NCBI GenBank assembly: GCA_027858835.1
Contig: JAQIBY010000043.1
Coordinates: forward strand, 1-60,597
Length of the DNA: 60,597 nt
DNA from: Bacteroidales bacterium
GTDB lineage: Bacteria; Bacteroidota; Bacteroidia; Bacteroidales; ML635J-15
Direction of reading: 5' to 3'
Part shown: piece after piece, positions 41,798-50,487 of the stretch
Numbering within the stretch: the first letter of the stretch is position 1
Layout of the letters: every line of letters begins with the position of its first letter
Notes under the pieces: model-generated
What the model was told of the DNA's origin: nothing
Databases searched by the model: none
Seen by the model: the letters and a program-made list of their open reading frames with translations, nothing else
Made by a program: the position numbers and the translations under genes

Positions 41798-43480
41798 ATG
41801 AAAAAGATATTGCTTAGATTTTTAATGCTTGGTGTTTTGGTCAGTGCTTATTCTGCCGGCATCGCATGTACAAACTTTTTGGTGACTAAGGGCGCATCAA
41901 AAGATGGCTCAACGATGATTAGTTATGCAGCTGATAGTCATTTACTTTATGGTGAATTATACTATCGTCCGGCAGCCGATTATCCTAAAGGAACAATGGT
42001 GAAAGTGTATGAGTGGGATACCGGAAAATTTCGTGGTGAAATTTCTCAGGTGGAGCACACTTATAGTGTGGTTGGTAATGTAAACGAACATCAGTTGGCA
42101 ATCGGAGAAACGACTTATGGTGGACGCTCTGAATTGCGTGATACAAGCGCTATTGTTGACTATGGAAGTTTGATTTACTTAACCCTGCAACGTGCAAAAA
42201 CTGCTCGTGAAGCAATAAAAGTAATGACAGAATTGGTTGCAGAATATGGGTATGCCAGCTCAGGTGAATCGTTTTCAATTGCTGATGCTAATGAAGTTTG
42301 GTATATGGAGTTGATTGGTAAAGGTCCGAATAATAAAGGCGCTGTTTGGGTTGCCCGCATGATTCCTGACGGATATATTTCTGCACATGCAAACCAGGCA
42401 AGAATTACCACTTTCCCAAAAGCGAAGAAGAATAAGTGGGATGATCCGAAACAAACAACTTTCCATTCTAAAGACGTAATTAGTTTTGCTCGTGAAATGG
42501 GTTATTATGATGGAAAAGATGAGGATTTTAGTTTTTCTGATTCTTATGCTCCTGTCGGTTTTGGTGGTGCTCGTTTTTGTGAAATGCGTGTTTGGGCATT
42601 TTTTAATGATATTACTACCGGTATGGATAAATACTGGGAATATGCGAAAGGAAATATTGAACATGGTGAGCATGGATACGCCAATAATCGCATGCCCTTA
42701 TGGGTAAAACCAACTGAAAAGGTTGATGTTTATACTGTAATTGAAAATATGAGAAATCATCTTGAAGGAACTGAGCTTGACATGAGTAAAGATATTGGTG
42801 CAGGTCCTTTCGGAAATCCCTATCGCTGGCGTCCTTTAACTTGGGAGGTTGATGGTGTAGAATATTGCAATGAACGTGCAACTGCAACTCAACAAACTGC
42901 CTTTTCATTTGTGGCACAGTTACGAAGCTGGATGCCCGACCCAATTGGTGGTATTAACTGGTTCTCTGTTGATGATGCTGCGACAACTGTTTATGTACCG
43001 CTTTATTGTGGAATAACAGAAAGTCCTAAATCATTTACTGAAGGTTTTGGAAGCTTAATGGACTTTAATTACGATGCTGCATTTTGGGTTTTCAATTTGG
43101 TTTCAAATTATACTTACACTCGTTATAATTTGATTTATCCTGATGTCAGAGAAGTGCAACAAAGTCTGGAGAAACGTTATATCAAAGAAACGGTAGAAAT
43201 GCAAGATAAATTACAAGCCATGTATGAAAAGAATCCTGAGGAAGCAATCGCAATGGCAACAAAGTATTCCGTTGAAACTGCTGATAAAACCACTGAAAGA
43301 TATCAACGTTTATTTGAATCACTTTTTGTGAAATATATGGATGGCAATGTGAAGGAAAAAGCAGAACCGAAAGAAAATTACAAATATGTGAATCCAAATC
43401 TTGAGCAACCCGGATATGGTGAAGCGTGGTATCGCAAAATTATTGAGGAAACCGGTGATCAATTTAAAATGAAAGAATAA
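41798..43480 (+). CDS. Secreted C69-family dipeptidase
   Basis: An Ntn-hydrolase of the PepD/C69 family, 560 aa. The N-terminus is a signal peptide whose cleavage exposes Cys24 (AGIA-CTNFLVTKGASKDGSTM), the family nucleophile. YAADSHLLYGELYYRPAADY and the VVGNVNEHQLAIGETTYGGR segment are typical, as is GESFSIADANEVWYMELIGKG. The enzyme cleaves dipeptides and probably serves peptide fermentation in the periplasm. It is followed by a terminator at 43487-43518, so it is monocistronic. Confidence 0.93.
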   Translation: MKKILLRFLMLGVLVSAYSAGIACTNFLVTKGASKDGSTMISYAADSHLLYGELYYRPAADYPKGTMVKVYEWDTGKFRGEISQVEHTYSVVGNVNEHQLAIGETTYGGRSELRDTSAIVDYGSLIYLTLQRAKTAREAIKVMTELVAEYGYASSGESFSIADANEVWYMELIGKGPNNKGAVWVARMIPDGYISAHANQARITTFPKAKKNKWDDPKQTTFHSKDVISFAREMGYYDGKDEDFSFSDSYAPVGFGGARFCEMRVWAFFNDITTGMDKYWEYAKGNIEHGEHGYANNRMPLWVKPTEKVDVYTVIENMRNHLEGTELDMSKDIGAGPFGNPYRWRPLTWEVDGVEYCNERATATQQTAFSFVAQLRSWMPDPIGGINWFSVDDAATTVYVPLYCGITESPKSFTEGFGSLMDFNYDAAFWVFNLVSNYTYTRYNLIYPDVREVQQSLEKRYIKETVEMQDKLQAMYEKNPEEAIAMATKYSVETADKTTERYQRLFESLFVKYMDGNVKEKAEPKENYKYVNPNLEQPGYGEAWYRKIIEETGDQFKMKE

Positions 43481-43486
43481 TTACTG

Positions 43487-43518
43487 AAAGGCAGAGGTGG
43501 TTTACTTCTGCCTTTTTT
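43487..43518 (+). terminator. Terminator of the C69 peptidase gene
   Basis: AAAGGCAGA and TCTGCCTTT form a 9-bp stem around an 11-base loop, followed by TTT. It starts 6 bases after the stop codon. Confidence 0.85.
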
Positions 43519-43562
43519 CATTATGATGATTAAAGTTAATAAACAAACTTTGGACTCATATT

Positions 43563-43647
43563 GATTAAACATCAAAGTGTATGCTATAACTGTAATATCT
43601 GTAGATTCAGAAACTCATTATCAATCATTCTGAAACACAATTTGTAT
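43563..43647. repeat. Short interspersed repeat, copy 2
   Basis: GATTAAACATCAAA (43563-43576) and TTATCAATCATTCTGAAACACAATTTGTAT (43618-43647) match the element at 1871-1920, with about 35 additional bases in between. It lies upstream of the rplS promoter. Confidence 0.6.
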
Positions 43648-43694
43648 TATGTTAAGGCCGGAAGAAAATTACTTTAAAAGAATTTTAAGAAAAC

Positions 43695-43726
43695 TTGCAT
43701 AGATTGAAAAAATATTCGTAATATTG
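43695..43726 (+). promoter_or_regulatory. Promoter of rplS
   Basis: TTG (43695-43697) and TAATATTG (43719-43726, one mismatch to TAnnTTTG) are 21 bases apart, about 40 bases upstream of the rplS ATG. Confidence 0.5.
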
Positions 43727-43765
43727 CAAGCCCAAAAATGAAGGAATAATTTAAAGATTACAGCA

Positions 43766-44113
43766 ATGGATTTAATGAAGGTTGTCGAAAAAGAATACAG
43801 TAATGAAAGTAAGTTTCCTGAATTTAATGCAGGAGATACAATTACAGTTTCATATAAAATTAAAGAAGGTACAAAAGAACGTATCCAGGAGTTTCGTGGT
43901 GCTGTTATTCAGCGTCGTGGTGAAGGACTGACACGTACTTTTACCGTGAGAAAACAAGTTGGTGCTTTTGCAACTGAGCGTATTTTCCCGGATAATTCTC
44001 CGTTTATTGAGAAAATTAAGGTTGAAAAACGCGGTAAAGTTCGTCGTGCTCGTATTTATTACCTGCGTGGATTGACAGGTAAAAAAGCCAGAATTCAGGA
44101 AAGAAGATTTTAA
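43766..44113 (+). CDS. rplS: 50S ribosomal protein bL19
   Basis: bL19 (115 aa) sits at the 30S-50S interface. FNAGDTITVSYKIKEGTKER, the IQEFRGAVIQRRGEGLTRTFTVRK strand region, and KRGKVRRARIYYLRGLTGKKARI are diagnostic. It is monocistronic here, flanked by a promoter and a perfect terminator; rimM and trmD, its usual partners, are not adjacent. Confidence 0.97.
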   Translation: MDLMKVVEKEYSNESKFPEFNAGDTITVSYKIKEGTKERIQEFRGAVIQRRGEGLTRTFTVRKQVGAFATERIFPDNSPFIEKIKVEKRGKVRRARIYYLRGLTGKKARIQERRF

Positions 44114-44142
44114 TCTTAATAAAGATATTCTAAAAAAAATAG

Positions 44143-44180
44143 CTTCTCCAAAGTTTAAAACTTTGGAGAAGTTTTTTTTT
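44143..44180 (+). terminator. Terminator of rplS
   Basis: CTTCTCCAAAGTTTAAAACTTTGGAGAAG is a perfect long palindromic stem followed by a run of nine T. It serves rplS and, being nearly symmetrical with an upstream A run, may also stop the convergent phosphatase operon. Confidence 0.95.
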
Positions 44181-44191
44181 TAAGAAGTTCT

Positions 44192-45376
44192 TTAGATGTA
44201 TTTAATACTGGTTTCTTTAAGATATTTCTCCTCCAGTATGCGTGCGATACGATTTACGGCTGTTCGTCTGATGTCGAGGTCAACCGGAACGTTTGGATCC
44301 TGATGTGCTTCGTTAATTCTGGTTCCCACAATGAAATCAATGCTGTCAGATTTTAAAATCAGTTTCATCATTTCATCGGCAGGTCCTTTGCCCAATTCAG
44401 GCAATCTGAGATTCATTTTTAGCAGTTTGTTGACTTTATTTAAGGTTAAAATGCCTTCGGTAACCAAATCAATTCCCTTCATGTAGGAGATGGGTGGGAG
44501 CTCCTTGTCAACAAAATCAAAGCTGTCTTGTACTTTTATATCAAGCTCACGTGAAATAATGTCGGTGGTCGTTCCTCCAGCCAGTACTTTCTTACCGGGA
44601 TAATTTTTGACCATCTCACCGAGTGACTTATCGCTTTTTGGATCCATTGGTGGCCCAGTAATAATCAGAAGTTTCCGTGGATTTCTGAAATATACCGATG
44701 CACAAGAGGTATCGTCTTTTGATTTGTATCTGTCATTTTGTACTGCCTTAACCACAACCTTTTCTGCAAGTTTTGCGGCAGATATTCCGGGTTGGCTTTC
44801 CAAGGTGTTTTCTACGTAATTCTGAACATTTTTATCTCCCCAACCGAAAGGATAGCGGTCTGAGCCCAATCCGCTTTGCGTAATACCGTCACTCATAAAG
44901 AGAATTCTGTCCTCTTTTTTGTGATAGAAGCTGCAATATCTCAATTTTTTCCCCTTGTGTTTTTCACTGCTCATCACAATTTTTTGCCAATTTAGCGGAA
45001 GGTGTTTTTTGTTTCTTATCAGGATACAGTGGGGATTGTCGTATTCCAGAATATGAACTTTTCCGTTGAATTCAATGTCGATAATTGAAAATGTAGCGTA
45101 TGATAATTGCCGCTCAGAGCAAACCGGCAGCGTATTCATAATGGTTTCTGCAATTCGTTCGGGATGCCGATGTTCAATGGTGAAATTCATCGCCATAGTT
45201 GCCGTTAGCGTTGCCAGCATATTTGCTTTAACACCGTGCCCCATACCGTCAGATAAAACTGCAATAAAGCGCTTGTCTTCTTTAATGCGCTTTTTTAAAA
45301 AGACATCGCCACAAATGCGTTCACCACTGTGATTGACTTGATGGGCTTCTATTTCAATAAAGATTTCCTGGCTCAT
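44192..45376 (-). CDS. SpoIIE/PP2C-type phosphatase linked to sensory hydrogenase
   Basis: A 394-aa protein. The N-terminal half is a SpoIIE-like PP2C domain with ICGDVFLKKRIKEDKRFIAV, LSDGMGHGVKANMLATLTA and ILFMSDGITQSGLGSDRYPFG, covering the metal-binding DGMGHG and DG aspartates. The C-terminal half (from about 235: LLIITGPPMDPKSDKSLGEM) is an extra domain of unknown role seen in phosphatases next to sensory hydrogenases. Its ATG overlaps the hydrogenase stop by 4 bases, so they are translationally coupled. It is the likely output of H2 sensing, dephosphorylating an unidentified Ser/Thr phosphoprotein. Confidence 0.88.
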   Translation of the reverse strand: MSQEIFIEIEAHQVNHSGERICGDVFLKKRIKEDKRFIAVLSDGMGHGVKANMLATLTATMAMNFTIEHRHPERIAETIMNTLPVCSERQLSYATFSIIDIEFNGKVHILEYDNPHCILIRNKKHLPLNWQKIVMSSEKHKGKKLRYCSFYHKKEDRILFMSDGITQSGLGSDRYPFGWGDKNVQNYVENTLESQPGISAAKLAEKVVVKAVQNDRYKSKDDTSCASVYFRNPRKLLIITGPPMDPKSDKSLGEMVKNYPGKKVLAGGTTTDIISRELDIKVQDSFDFVDKELPPISYMKGIDLVTEGILTLNKVNKLLKMNLRLPELGKGPADEMMKLILKSDSIDFIVGTRINEAHQDPNVPVDLDIRRTAVNRIARILEEKYLKETSIKYI

Positions 45377-47241
45377 TCTTCGTCGCTTTTACGTTCCTTG
45401 GCAAAACTTTCTATGATGGTGTTTAGCATTTGTTCTGTTTCAGATGCTCCTTCTCCCAACAAAAATCCGATTTTTTGAACCATTTCCAAATTTTTATCAA
45501 TGACTTCGCGCACACGGGTTATGACTTCCTCTTGTCTAACGGCGGGTTCGTGAAGGTCACGGATAATTGCACCGATAATTTCTTTTCGTTTTATTGCAAA
45601 AATAGAAATGTTTAACAAGTTGTCCTCCAGTGCAATGTCTTTATTTTGAATGGGTTTATTTTGCTCCAAAACATATTTAAAGAGATTGGTGATTTGGAAT
45701 GGCAAGAGCGATTGGAGGTCTGCTGTTTGAAGCCCGGGAATGACATCGTTTATTGCTCTGGCATCCTCGCCGAGTATATTTACAAATCGATTATTGCTTT
45801 GTATGATTCGCAGGTCTTTATCAACAATTACTACACCGCTCGGCAGTTTTTGCATCACGGATGTAGTCATTTGCATGGCTTCTTTTACTGCCTCATGCTC
45901 TTCTTTTGCTTTAATTTCAGATTTTTGCAGGGCATCTTGTGTTTTTGCAAGTTGTCGGTTACTGCTTTGCAATTTTCGGATGTATTCTTGTCGATTTCGA
46001 GTACTGAAAATTACGCACATTTCCGGTTTTGTCAATTCTTTTGCAACATCCACAGCGAAATCGTAGCATGTGTCATATCCACATAATCCACAATCTAAAT
46101 CCATGGGCTTGTCTTTTCCAAGCAGCATTAGAACATCCTCAATTTTATGTTTTTCAGGAAAGGGGAGTCTCTGGTCATCGATTTCAAATTTTCTCGTGAA
46201 ATCGAGTGATTCGTATGCTTTCATGTTTTTCTCCCAGATTTTTTTGTCTAAAAGTTCAACTCGTTTTTTTGAGTAATTGATAACTAGGGAGTTACGTTGT
46301 AGTTTTCGAGTCGATTTTTGTGTTGTCAGTGGTCCCATGGCACATCCTTCACAGTAAAACTGATTGATGTGATGTTTTATGGTTGGTATTGTGGAAAAAT
46401 CATCAATTGCTTGTTTGAAAATGGGTTTCCCTTCAACACTCAGAATTTGATTTTCAGTGAATTTGTCATCAATGTTTCCGGCTTGTAAAACTCCTCTCAA
46501 GATTGGATAAAGAGAGCCTTTGTATCCGTGAGGCGGGTCAAATTCGGAAAATTCCACTGTGTTTTCGGTCATATTTACGGCGGTAAACATTTCACGAAGC
46601 TCATAAAAACCTAGGACGGCATCAATCGGGCTGTCTTTTCCCAATTGCTCAATTTCCAGCTTTTGTCCGATGCATGGGCCGATATAAACAATTTTGGTGT
46701 TTTTCTCATGCAGTTTTTTAATGGCAAGCGCTGTTGCTATCATGGGTGACGCTAATGGCAGAAGGCTATCAATGAGTTTTGGCTGATACTTTCGGATGTA
46801 TTCGCGCACCGGCGGACAAAATGAGCTGATGTAATATTTCCCTTTGGATTTTTCAATGTATTCTTTGTATTTTCCGGCAACCAGATCAACTCCGAATGAC
46901 ACTTCGTGAACAAAGTTGAATCCGAGACTTCGAATCATACCGACAAAATTCCTGTAATCTGTGACATCGGGGAATTCAGCGGCAATACTTGGAGCCACAA
47001 TTGCAGCAACTGTTTGTTTTGAGTCGATGAATGATTTTACGGTGTCAATTTCTTTTTGATATTCTATGGCGCCTGAGTTGCATTGGACAAAACAGTTTCC
47101 GCAAGCAATGCAGCGATTATTATCAATTGTTAAGATTTCATTATCGTTGTCATTGTTGTATTGTATGGCTTGTACCGGACAAACTTTGACACAAGTGTTG
47201 CAGTGTTTGCATTTATCGTTATTGATGCGAATTATCGGCAT
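45373..47241 (-). CDS. Sensory [FeFe] hydrogenase with PAS domain
   Basis: A 622-aa protein, probable hydrogen sensor. Two 4Fe-4S ferredoxin clusters (C11, C14, C17, C21; C44, C47, C50, C54) precede the H-cluster domain, whose ligands are C142 (SSFCPP), C190 (IGPCIGQKLE), C297 and C300 (CEGCAMGPL). The residue before C142 is F141, where catalytic enzymes have the proton-relay cysteine of CCP. An additional 4Fe-4S set (C384, C387, C392, C409) is followed by a coiled coil (about 415-450) and a PAS domain (about 455-560). There is no hydrogenase small subunit or maturase nearby. It lies between a [2Fe-2S] protein and a PP2C phosphatase gene. Confidence 0.9.
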   Translation of the reverse strand: MPIIRINNDKCKHCNTCVKVCPVQAIQYNNDNDNEILTIDNNRCIACGNCFVQCNSGAIEYQKEIDTVKSFIDSKQTVAAIVAPSIAAEFPDVTDYRNFVGMIRSLGFNFVHEVSFGVDLVAGKYKEYIEKSKGKYYISSFCPPVREYIRKYQPKLIDSLLPLASPMIATALAIKKLHEKNTKIVYIGPCIGQKLEIEQLGKDSPIDAVLGFYELREMFTAVNMTENTVEFSEFDPPHGYKGSLYPILRGVLQAGNIDDKFTENQILSVEGKPIFKQAIDDFSTIPTIKHHINQFYCEGCAMGPLTTQKSTRKLQRNSLVINYSKKRVELLDKKIWEKNMKAYESLDFTRKFEIDDQRLPFPEKHKIEDVLMLLGKDKPMDLDCGLCGYDTCYDFAVDVAKELTKPEMCVIFSTRNRQEYIRKLQSSNRQLAKTQDALQKSEIKAKEEHEAVKEAMQMTTSVMQKLPSGVVIVDKDLRIIQSNNRFVNILGEDARAINDVIPGLQTADLQSLLPFQITNLFKYVLEQNKPIQNKDIALEDNLLNISIFAIKRKEIIGAIIRDLHEPAVRQEEVITRVREVIDKNLEMVQKIGFLLGEGASETEQMLNTIIESFAKERKSDEE

Positions 47242-47262
47242 GTTTTTTCCTTTGAGTTCAGC

Positions 47263-47293
47263 GAAAGATACAATTTCCCGCTTGATTATGCAA
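47263..47293 (-). promoter_or_regulatory. Internal promoter of the sensory hydrogenase gene
   Basis: On the minus strand TATCTTTC (47263-47270, one mismatch) and TTG (47291-47293) are 20 bases apart, between the [2Fe-2S] gene and the hydrogenase ATG. An AAAGGA sequence lies just before the ATG. Confidence 0.5.
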
Positions 47294-47336
47294 GGTTATT
47301 TATCATGATTTTGCTGTGTGTTTTGGCTTGTAGTTC

Positions 47337-47588
47337 TTATGCATTCAACATGGAGTCGATTGCAGTAATCGCAGTCTCTGGATTAACCGATTTGAAAGTT
47401 TTTCCGTTAACAATCATAATAGGTCCCTCGGCACAGTTTCCAAAACAATGACCTCCTTTAAAGTTTGTTTTTTCTTTCATCTCAATATCTTCGAGATATT
47501 CTTGAATTGCGTCAACTATGTCTTTGTTTCCCCTTGAAAAGCAGGAGCTTCCTAAGCATATGGTGATATTTAGTATTTTTTCTTCCAT
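47337..47588 (-). CDS. Thioredoxin-like [2Fe-2S] ferredoxin
   Basis: An 83-aa protein with a NuoE/HoxE-like thioredoxin-fold 2Fe-2S domain. Its four cysteine ligands are C11, C16, C48 and C52, with spacing CX4C and CX3C (CFGNC). It is the first gene of the operon, 95 bases upstream of the hydrogenase gene. It probably carries electrons to or from the sensory hydrogenase; no NADH-binding partner is encoded nearby. Confidence 0.9.
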   Translation of the reverse strand: MEEKILNITICLGSSCFSRGNKDIVDAIQEYLEDIEMKEKTNFKGGHCFGNCAEGPIMIVNGKTFKSVNPETAITAIDSMLNA

Positions 47589-47627
47589 TTAAAATTGTCT
47601 TACAAATGCACGCATTGTATTTTGCGG

Positions 47628-47635
47628 CAAAGGTA
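47628..47635 (-). promoter_or_regulatory. -7 element of the hydrogen-sensor operon
   Basis: On the minus strand TACCTTTG matches TAnnTTTG exactly and lies about 40 bases upstream of the [2Fe-2S] protein ATG. A suitable -33 box was not clear. Confidence 0.55.
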
Positions 47636-47683
47636 ATACCTTTCTACAATCAATCCACATATTGTACGGCATGTTTTTGTGAT

Positions 47684-47716
47684 AAAAAAAAGACTGCCCG
47701 TTTTGGACAGTCTTTT
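47684..47716 (-). terminator. Terminator after the ammonium transporter gene
   Basis: On the minus strand AAAAGACTGTCC and GGGCAGTCTTTT form a stem with one bulged base, followed by eight T. It is 21 bases downstream of the amt stop. Confidence 0.85.
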
Positions 47717-47736
47717 AAGTATATGATTTCGAAAAA

Positions 47737-48960
47737 TTATAATGCACCTTCGTCGTAAGCATTTTCACCATGTAATGCCTGATCAAGTCCGATTTCCTCA
47801 TCATCTTCAGAAACTTTAACTTTTGTGAAGAAGTTAATTATGATGAGCATGACATAGGTAAAGATAAACGCATATGCCGCTGCAATTGCAACAGAGATAA
47901 GCTCTTTAAAGAAGAATGAGCTGTTTCCTTCAATGAGTCCAGCTTGTCCACCAACGGCTTCAACAGCAAAGACGCCAAGTAGAATAACACCCAGTGTACC
48001 GCCGATTCCGTGAACACCCCAAACATCAAGTGCATCATCCCAGCCGAGTTTGTTTTTAAGTTGAACAGCGAGATAGCACACTGCACCGGCAGAAATACCA
48101 ATTACGATAGCAGCCCAGAGCGGAACAAATCCGGCAGCTGGAGTAATGGTTGCCAGTCCAGCAACTGCACCGGTGAGTAAACCGACAAATTTTGGTTTTC
48201 CTTCACGTACCCATTCAATAATCAGCCATGTAATTGCTGCAAATGAAGCGGCAACATCAGTGTTGAGGAACGCGAGTGTTGTAATTTCATCAACAGCTAA
48301 TTCACTTCCGGCATTGAAACCATACCATCCGAACCATAGTAAAGCTGTACCGATTGCTACCAATGGGATACTGTTCGGTGGTGAATTTTGGTCGCGACGT
48401 TTTCCAACATAGAATACTGATGCAAGGGCTGCAAAGCCTGCTGTTGCATGGACAACGATTCCACCTGCGAAATCTAGAACGCCCCATTCTGCGAGTAATC
48501 CTCCACCCCAAATCATGTGTACAAAAGGATAATAAACAAATAATTGCCAGAAAATTAAGAAAATTAAATAGGCTTTGAAGCTTACTCGATTTACAAATGC
48601 ACCGGTAATTAGGGCAGGTGTAATAATTGCAAACATCATTTGATAGGCAATAAAGATGAAGGTTGGGTATTCTTGTCCGGTACCCGGATTAAAGGTGTCT
48701 GAAAAGCTGATTCCGTTAAGAAATATGTGATTAAAGTTCCCAATAATTCCCCCTTCTCCTCCAGAGAAGCATAGTGAATAGCCTACAGCTACCCACATGA
48801 TTGAAGAAATTCCCAATGACACAAATGTTTGCATCATAATTCCGAGAATGTTTCGTTTTCCTGCGAGTCCTCCGTAGAAGAATGCCAGACCCGGTGTCAT
48901 AAGCATGACAAGGCTGGTCGCAAGAATCATAAAAGCGGTTGATCCAGTATTAAAATCCAT
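47737..48960 (-). CDS. amt: Ammonium transporter
   Basis: An Amt/Rh-family channel of 407 aa with about 11 transmembrane segments. FNTGSTAFMILATSLVMLMT opens the family, with conserved GLAFFYGGLAGKRN, a twin-histidine pair in FVHMIWGGG and VWGVHGIGGTLG, and a cytoplasmic DQALHGE near the C-terminus, where PII proteins dock. The TorF-like porin gene lies just upstream (18-base gap) on the same strand, so the two are probably cotranscribed. No glnK gene follows; a terminator does. Confidence 0.97.
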   Translation of the reverse strand: MDFNTGSTAFMILATSLVMLMTPGLAFFYGGLAGKRNILGIMMQTFVSLGISSIMWVAVGYSLCFSGGEGGIIGNFNHIFLNGISFSDTFNPGTGQEYPTFIFIAYQMMFAIITPALITGAFVNRVSFKAYLIFLIFWQLFVYYPFVHMIWGGGLLAEWGVLDFAGGIVVHATAGFAALASVFYVGKRRDQNSPPNSIPLVAIGTALLWFGWYGFNAGSELAVDEITTLAFLNTDVAASFAAITWLIIEWVREGKPKFVGLLTGAVAGLATITPAAGFVPLWAAIVIGISAGAVCYLAVQLKNKLGWDDALDVWGVHGIGGTLGVILLGVFAVEAVGGQAGLIEGNSSFFFKELISVAIAAAYAFIFTYVMLIIINFFTKVKVSEDDEEIGLDQALHGENAYDEGAL

Positions 48961-48978
48961 AATTATATGTTTTATTGG

Positions 48979-49734
48979 TTAAAATGACATTGTTGCAACG
49001 AGAAAGACTTTCTCGCTTTGTGGGTTATTAATTAATGATACAGAAAGGGGAAGGCTGAATGCTTCTGTGATTTTTATGTCCTTGCTAACAGTACATCCAA
49101 TGTTTACGAAGCCTAAATTATCTCCGTAAAATCCACTTTCGCCTTTGTCGGTATCTGCCGCGGTCAGGTTAGCACCTGCAAATACATCAATAAATTTAAA
49201 GCTGTAAGAGAGTTCTGCATAGCTTGAGAATTGATTGCCGGCAACGCTTCCATCATCATTTAGACGTTTGGCATCAGCACCATATACATTGCTGGCTATT
49301 AAGAAGCCGAGCGGCAGGTCTTCAGAGCCATTGAATGATAGTGCCGCTTCAAAAATATGTCCTGTAAAGTCTTCACGGTAATCAAAATAGTGGTCATTTC
49401 CAATGGTTTCATCCGGGAAAAAGTAATCTGTTACTGTCAAAGAAATCATATCGTTCAGGAAAGTATATCCGATGTACAAATCTAATTCCTGAGCTCCCGG
49501 CAGATTGGTGGTAAAAGCTCCCCATGAACCGACTGTCAGCCCTTTAAAACTGTATTCTAATCCGGGTTGCAAACTAGGTGAACCTCCAAAATCGGTTCCA
49601 CGCCAGACATAGCGGCTTGCAATATCAAGACTTATGCTGAATGGGTTTTCTTTGGACTCTGTTTGAGCAAAACTGCTAACAGAGGTTAAGCTTAAAATAG
49701 CTAAAATAAGAATGGCAAGTGATTTTTGTTTCAT
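48979..49734 (-). CDS. TorF-family outer-membrane porin-like protein
   Basis: A 251-aa beta-barrel protein with a signal peptide (about 1-23). It opens NPFSISLDIASRYVWRGTDF, the TorF/TIGR02001 signature, with further alternating strands such as LELDLYIGYTFLNDMISLTV and an aromatic C-terminal residue. TorF-like proteins commonly lie next to amt genes and are presumed to let ammonium or another small solute through the outer membrane. It is 18 bases upstream of amt. Confidence 0.88.
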   Translation of the reverse strand: MKQKSLAILILAILSLTSVSSFAQTESKENPFSISLDIASRYVWRGTDFGGSPSLQPGLEYSFKGLTVGSWGAFTTNLPGAQELDLYIGYTFLNDMISLTVTDYFFPDETIGNDHYFDYREDFTGHIFEAALSFNGSEDLPLGFLIASNVYGADAKRLNDDGSVAGNQFSSYAELSYSFKFIDVFAGANLTAADTDKGESGFYGDNLGFVNIGCTVSKDIKITEAFSLPLSVSLINNPQSEKVFLVATMSF

Positions 49735-49750
49735 GTCATTGAGTGATTAG

Positions 49751-49771
49751 TTACAATGACAAAAATTGTAA
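49751..49771. promoter_or_regulatory. Candidate operator upstream of the TorF-like gene
   Basis: TTACAAT-GACAAAA-ATTGTAA is a perfect 7-bp inverted repeat with a 7-base spacer, centred about 27 bases upstream of the porin ATG. The 21-bp palindrome could bind a dimeric regulator of the porin-amt operon. No specific family site was recognised. Confidence 0.5.
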
Positions 49772-49821
49772 TATTGTAGATGCCCGTCAATTAGGGGATG
49801 CCGTAAAATGTCTTACGTGAT

Positions 49822-50487
49822 TCACGTATCTAAACGAATGAGTTTATGTTTTATGGCATATTTAACAAGATCGACCGTGCTTGAAAATTTAAGTTTTTTG
49901 AAAAGATTTGTTTTGTGGGTTTCCACTGTACGGATGCTAATACATAGCTGATCAGCAATTTCAGCATTGCTTAAGCCCTCTGCAACTTTAGTCAGAATTT
50001 CTTTTTCGCGAGTTGTGATGATAGCGTCTTCTGTTTCTGTTTGATTGACACCTATTTTTGTACGACGCATCATTTCGAGAAATAGTTTTTCAGAAATGCT
50101 TTTGCTGAAATAATCGTTTCCTTGATAAATTGTATTAATTGCTTCACTGAGTTCCTGATGGGTGGTGTTTTTTGGCAGATATCCGCTTGCGCCGGCTTTT
50201 ACGGCATTAATTACAAAATCTTCGTTATTGTACATTGAAAGCATTAAGAATTTTAGGTTTGGGAATTCAGGTTTTAGCATTCTGACAGCTTCTATCCCGG
50301 AAATGTTTGGAAGGTTGATGTCCATTAAAATGACATCTGCATTTAAATCAGTTAAGATGGATTTTAGCAGGTAGAAATCACCGGCCTCCCCAATAACTTC
50401 AATTTCAGGAGATTTTGAGAGTAGTGATTTTATACCGTCTCTAACCAATTCGTGGTCATCAACTAATATGACGCGGATTTTATTCAT
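49822..50487 (-). CDS. LuxR/NarL-type response regulator
   Basis: A 221-aa response regulator. The receiver domain (about 1-120) has the phosphorylation aspartate D56 in DVILMDINLP, the acidic pair D10/D11 and the lysine in GYLPKNT. The DNA-binding GerE helix-turn-helix (about 150-215) contains TTREKEILTKVAEGLSNAEI and SIRTVETHKTNLFKKL. It starts ATG within the 3' end of the kinase gene (8-base overlap). It presumably controls genes nearby such as the porin-amt operon, but no target site is proven. Confidence 0.93.
   Translation of the reverse strand: MNKIRVILVDDHELVRDGIKSLLSKSPEIEVIGEAGDFYLLKSILTDLNADVILMDINLPNISGIEAVRMLKPEFPNLKFLMLSMYNNEDFVINAVKAGASGYLPKNTTHQELSEAINTIYQGNDYFSKSISEKLFLEMMRRTKIGVNQTETEDAIITTREKEILTKVAEGLSNAEIADQLCISIRTVETHKTNLFKKLKFSSTVDLVKYAIKHKLIRLDT

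Noticed and set aside
44192-47588. Energy-conserving hydrogenase
   Set aside because: Phe replaces the proton-relay cysteine, and the PAS domain and phosphatase neighbour indicate a sensor.
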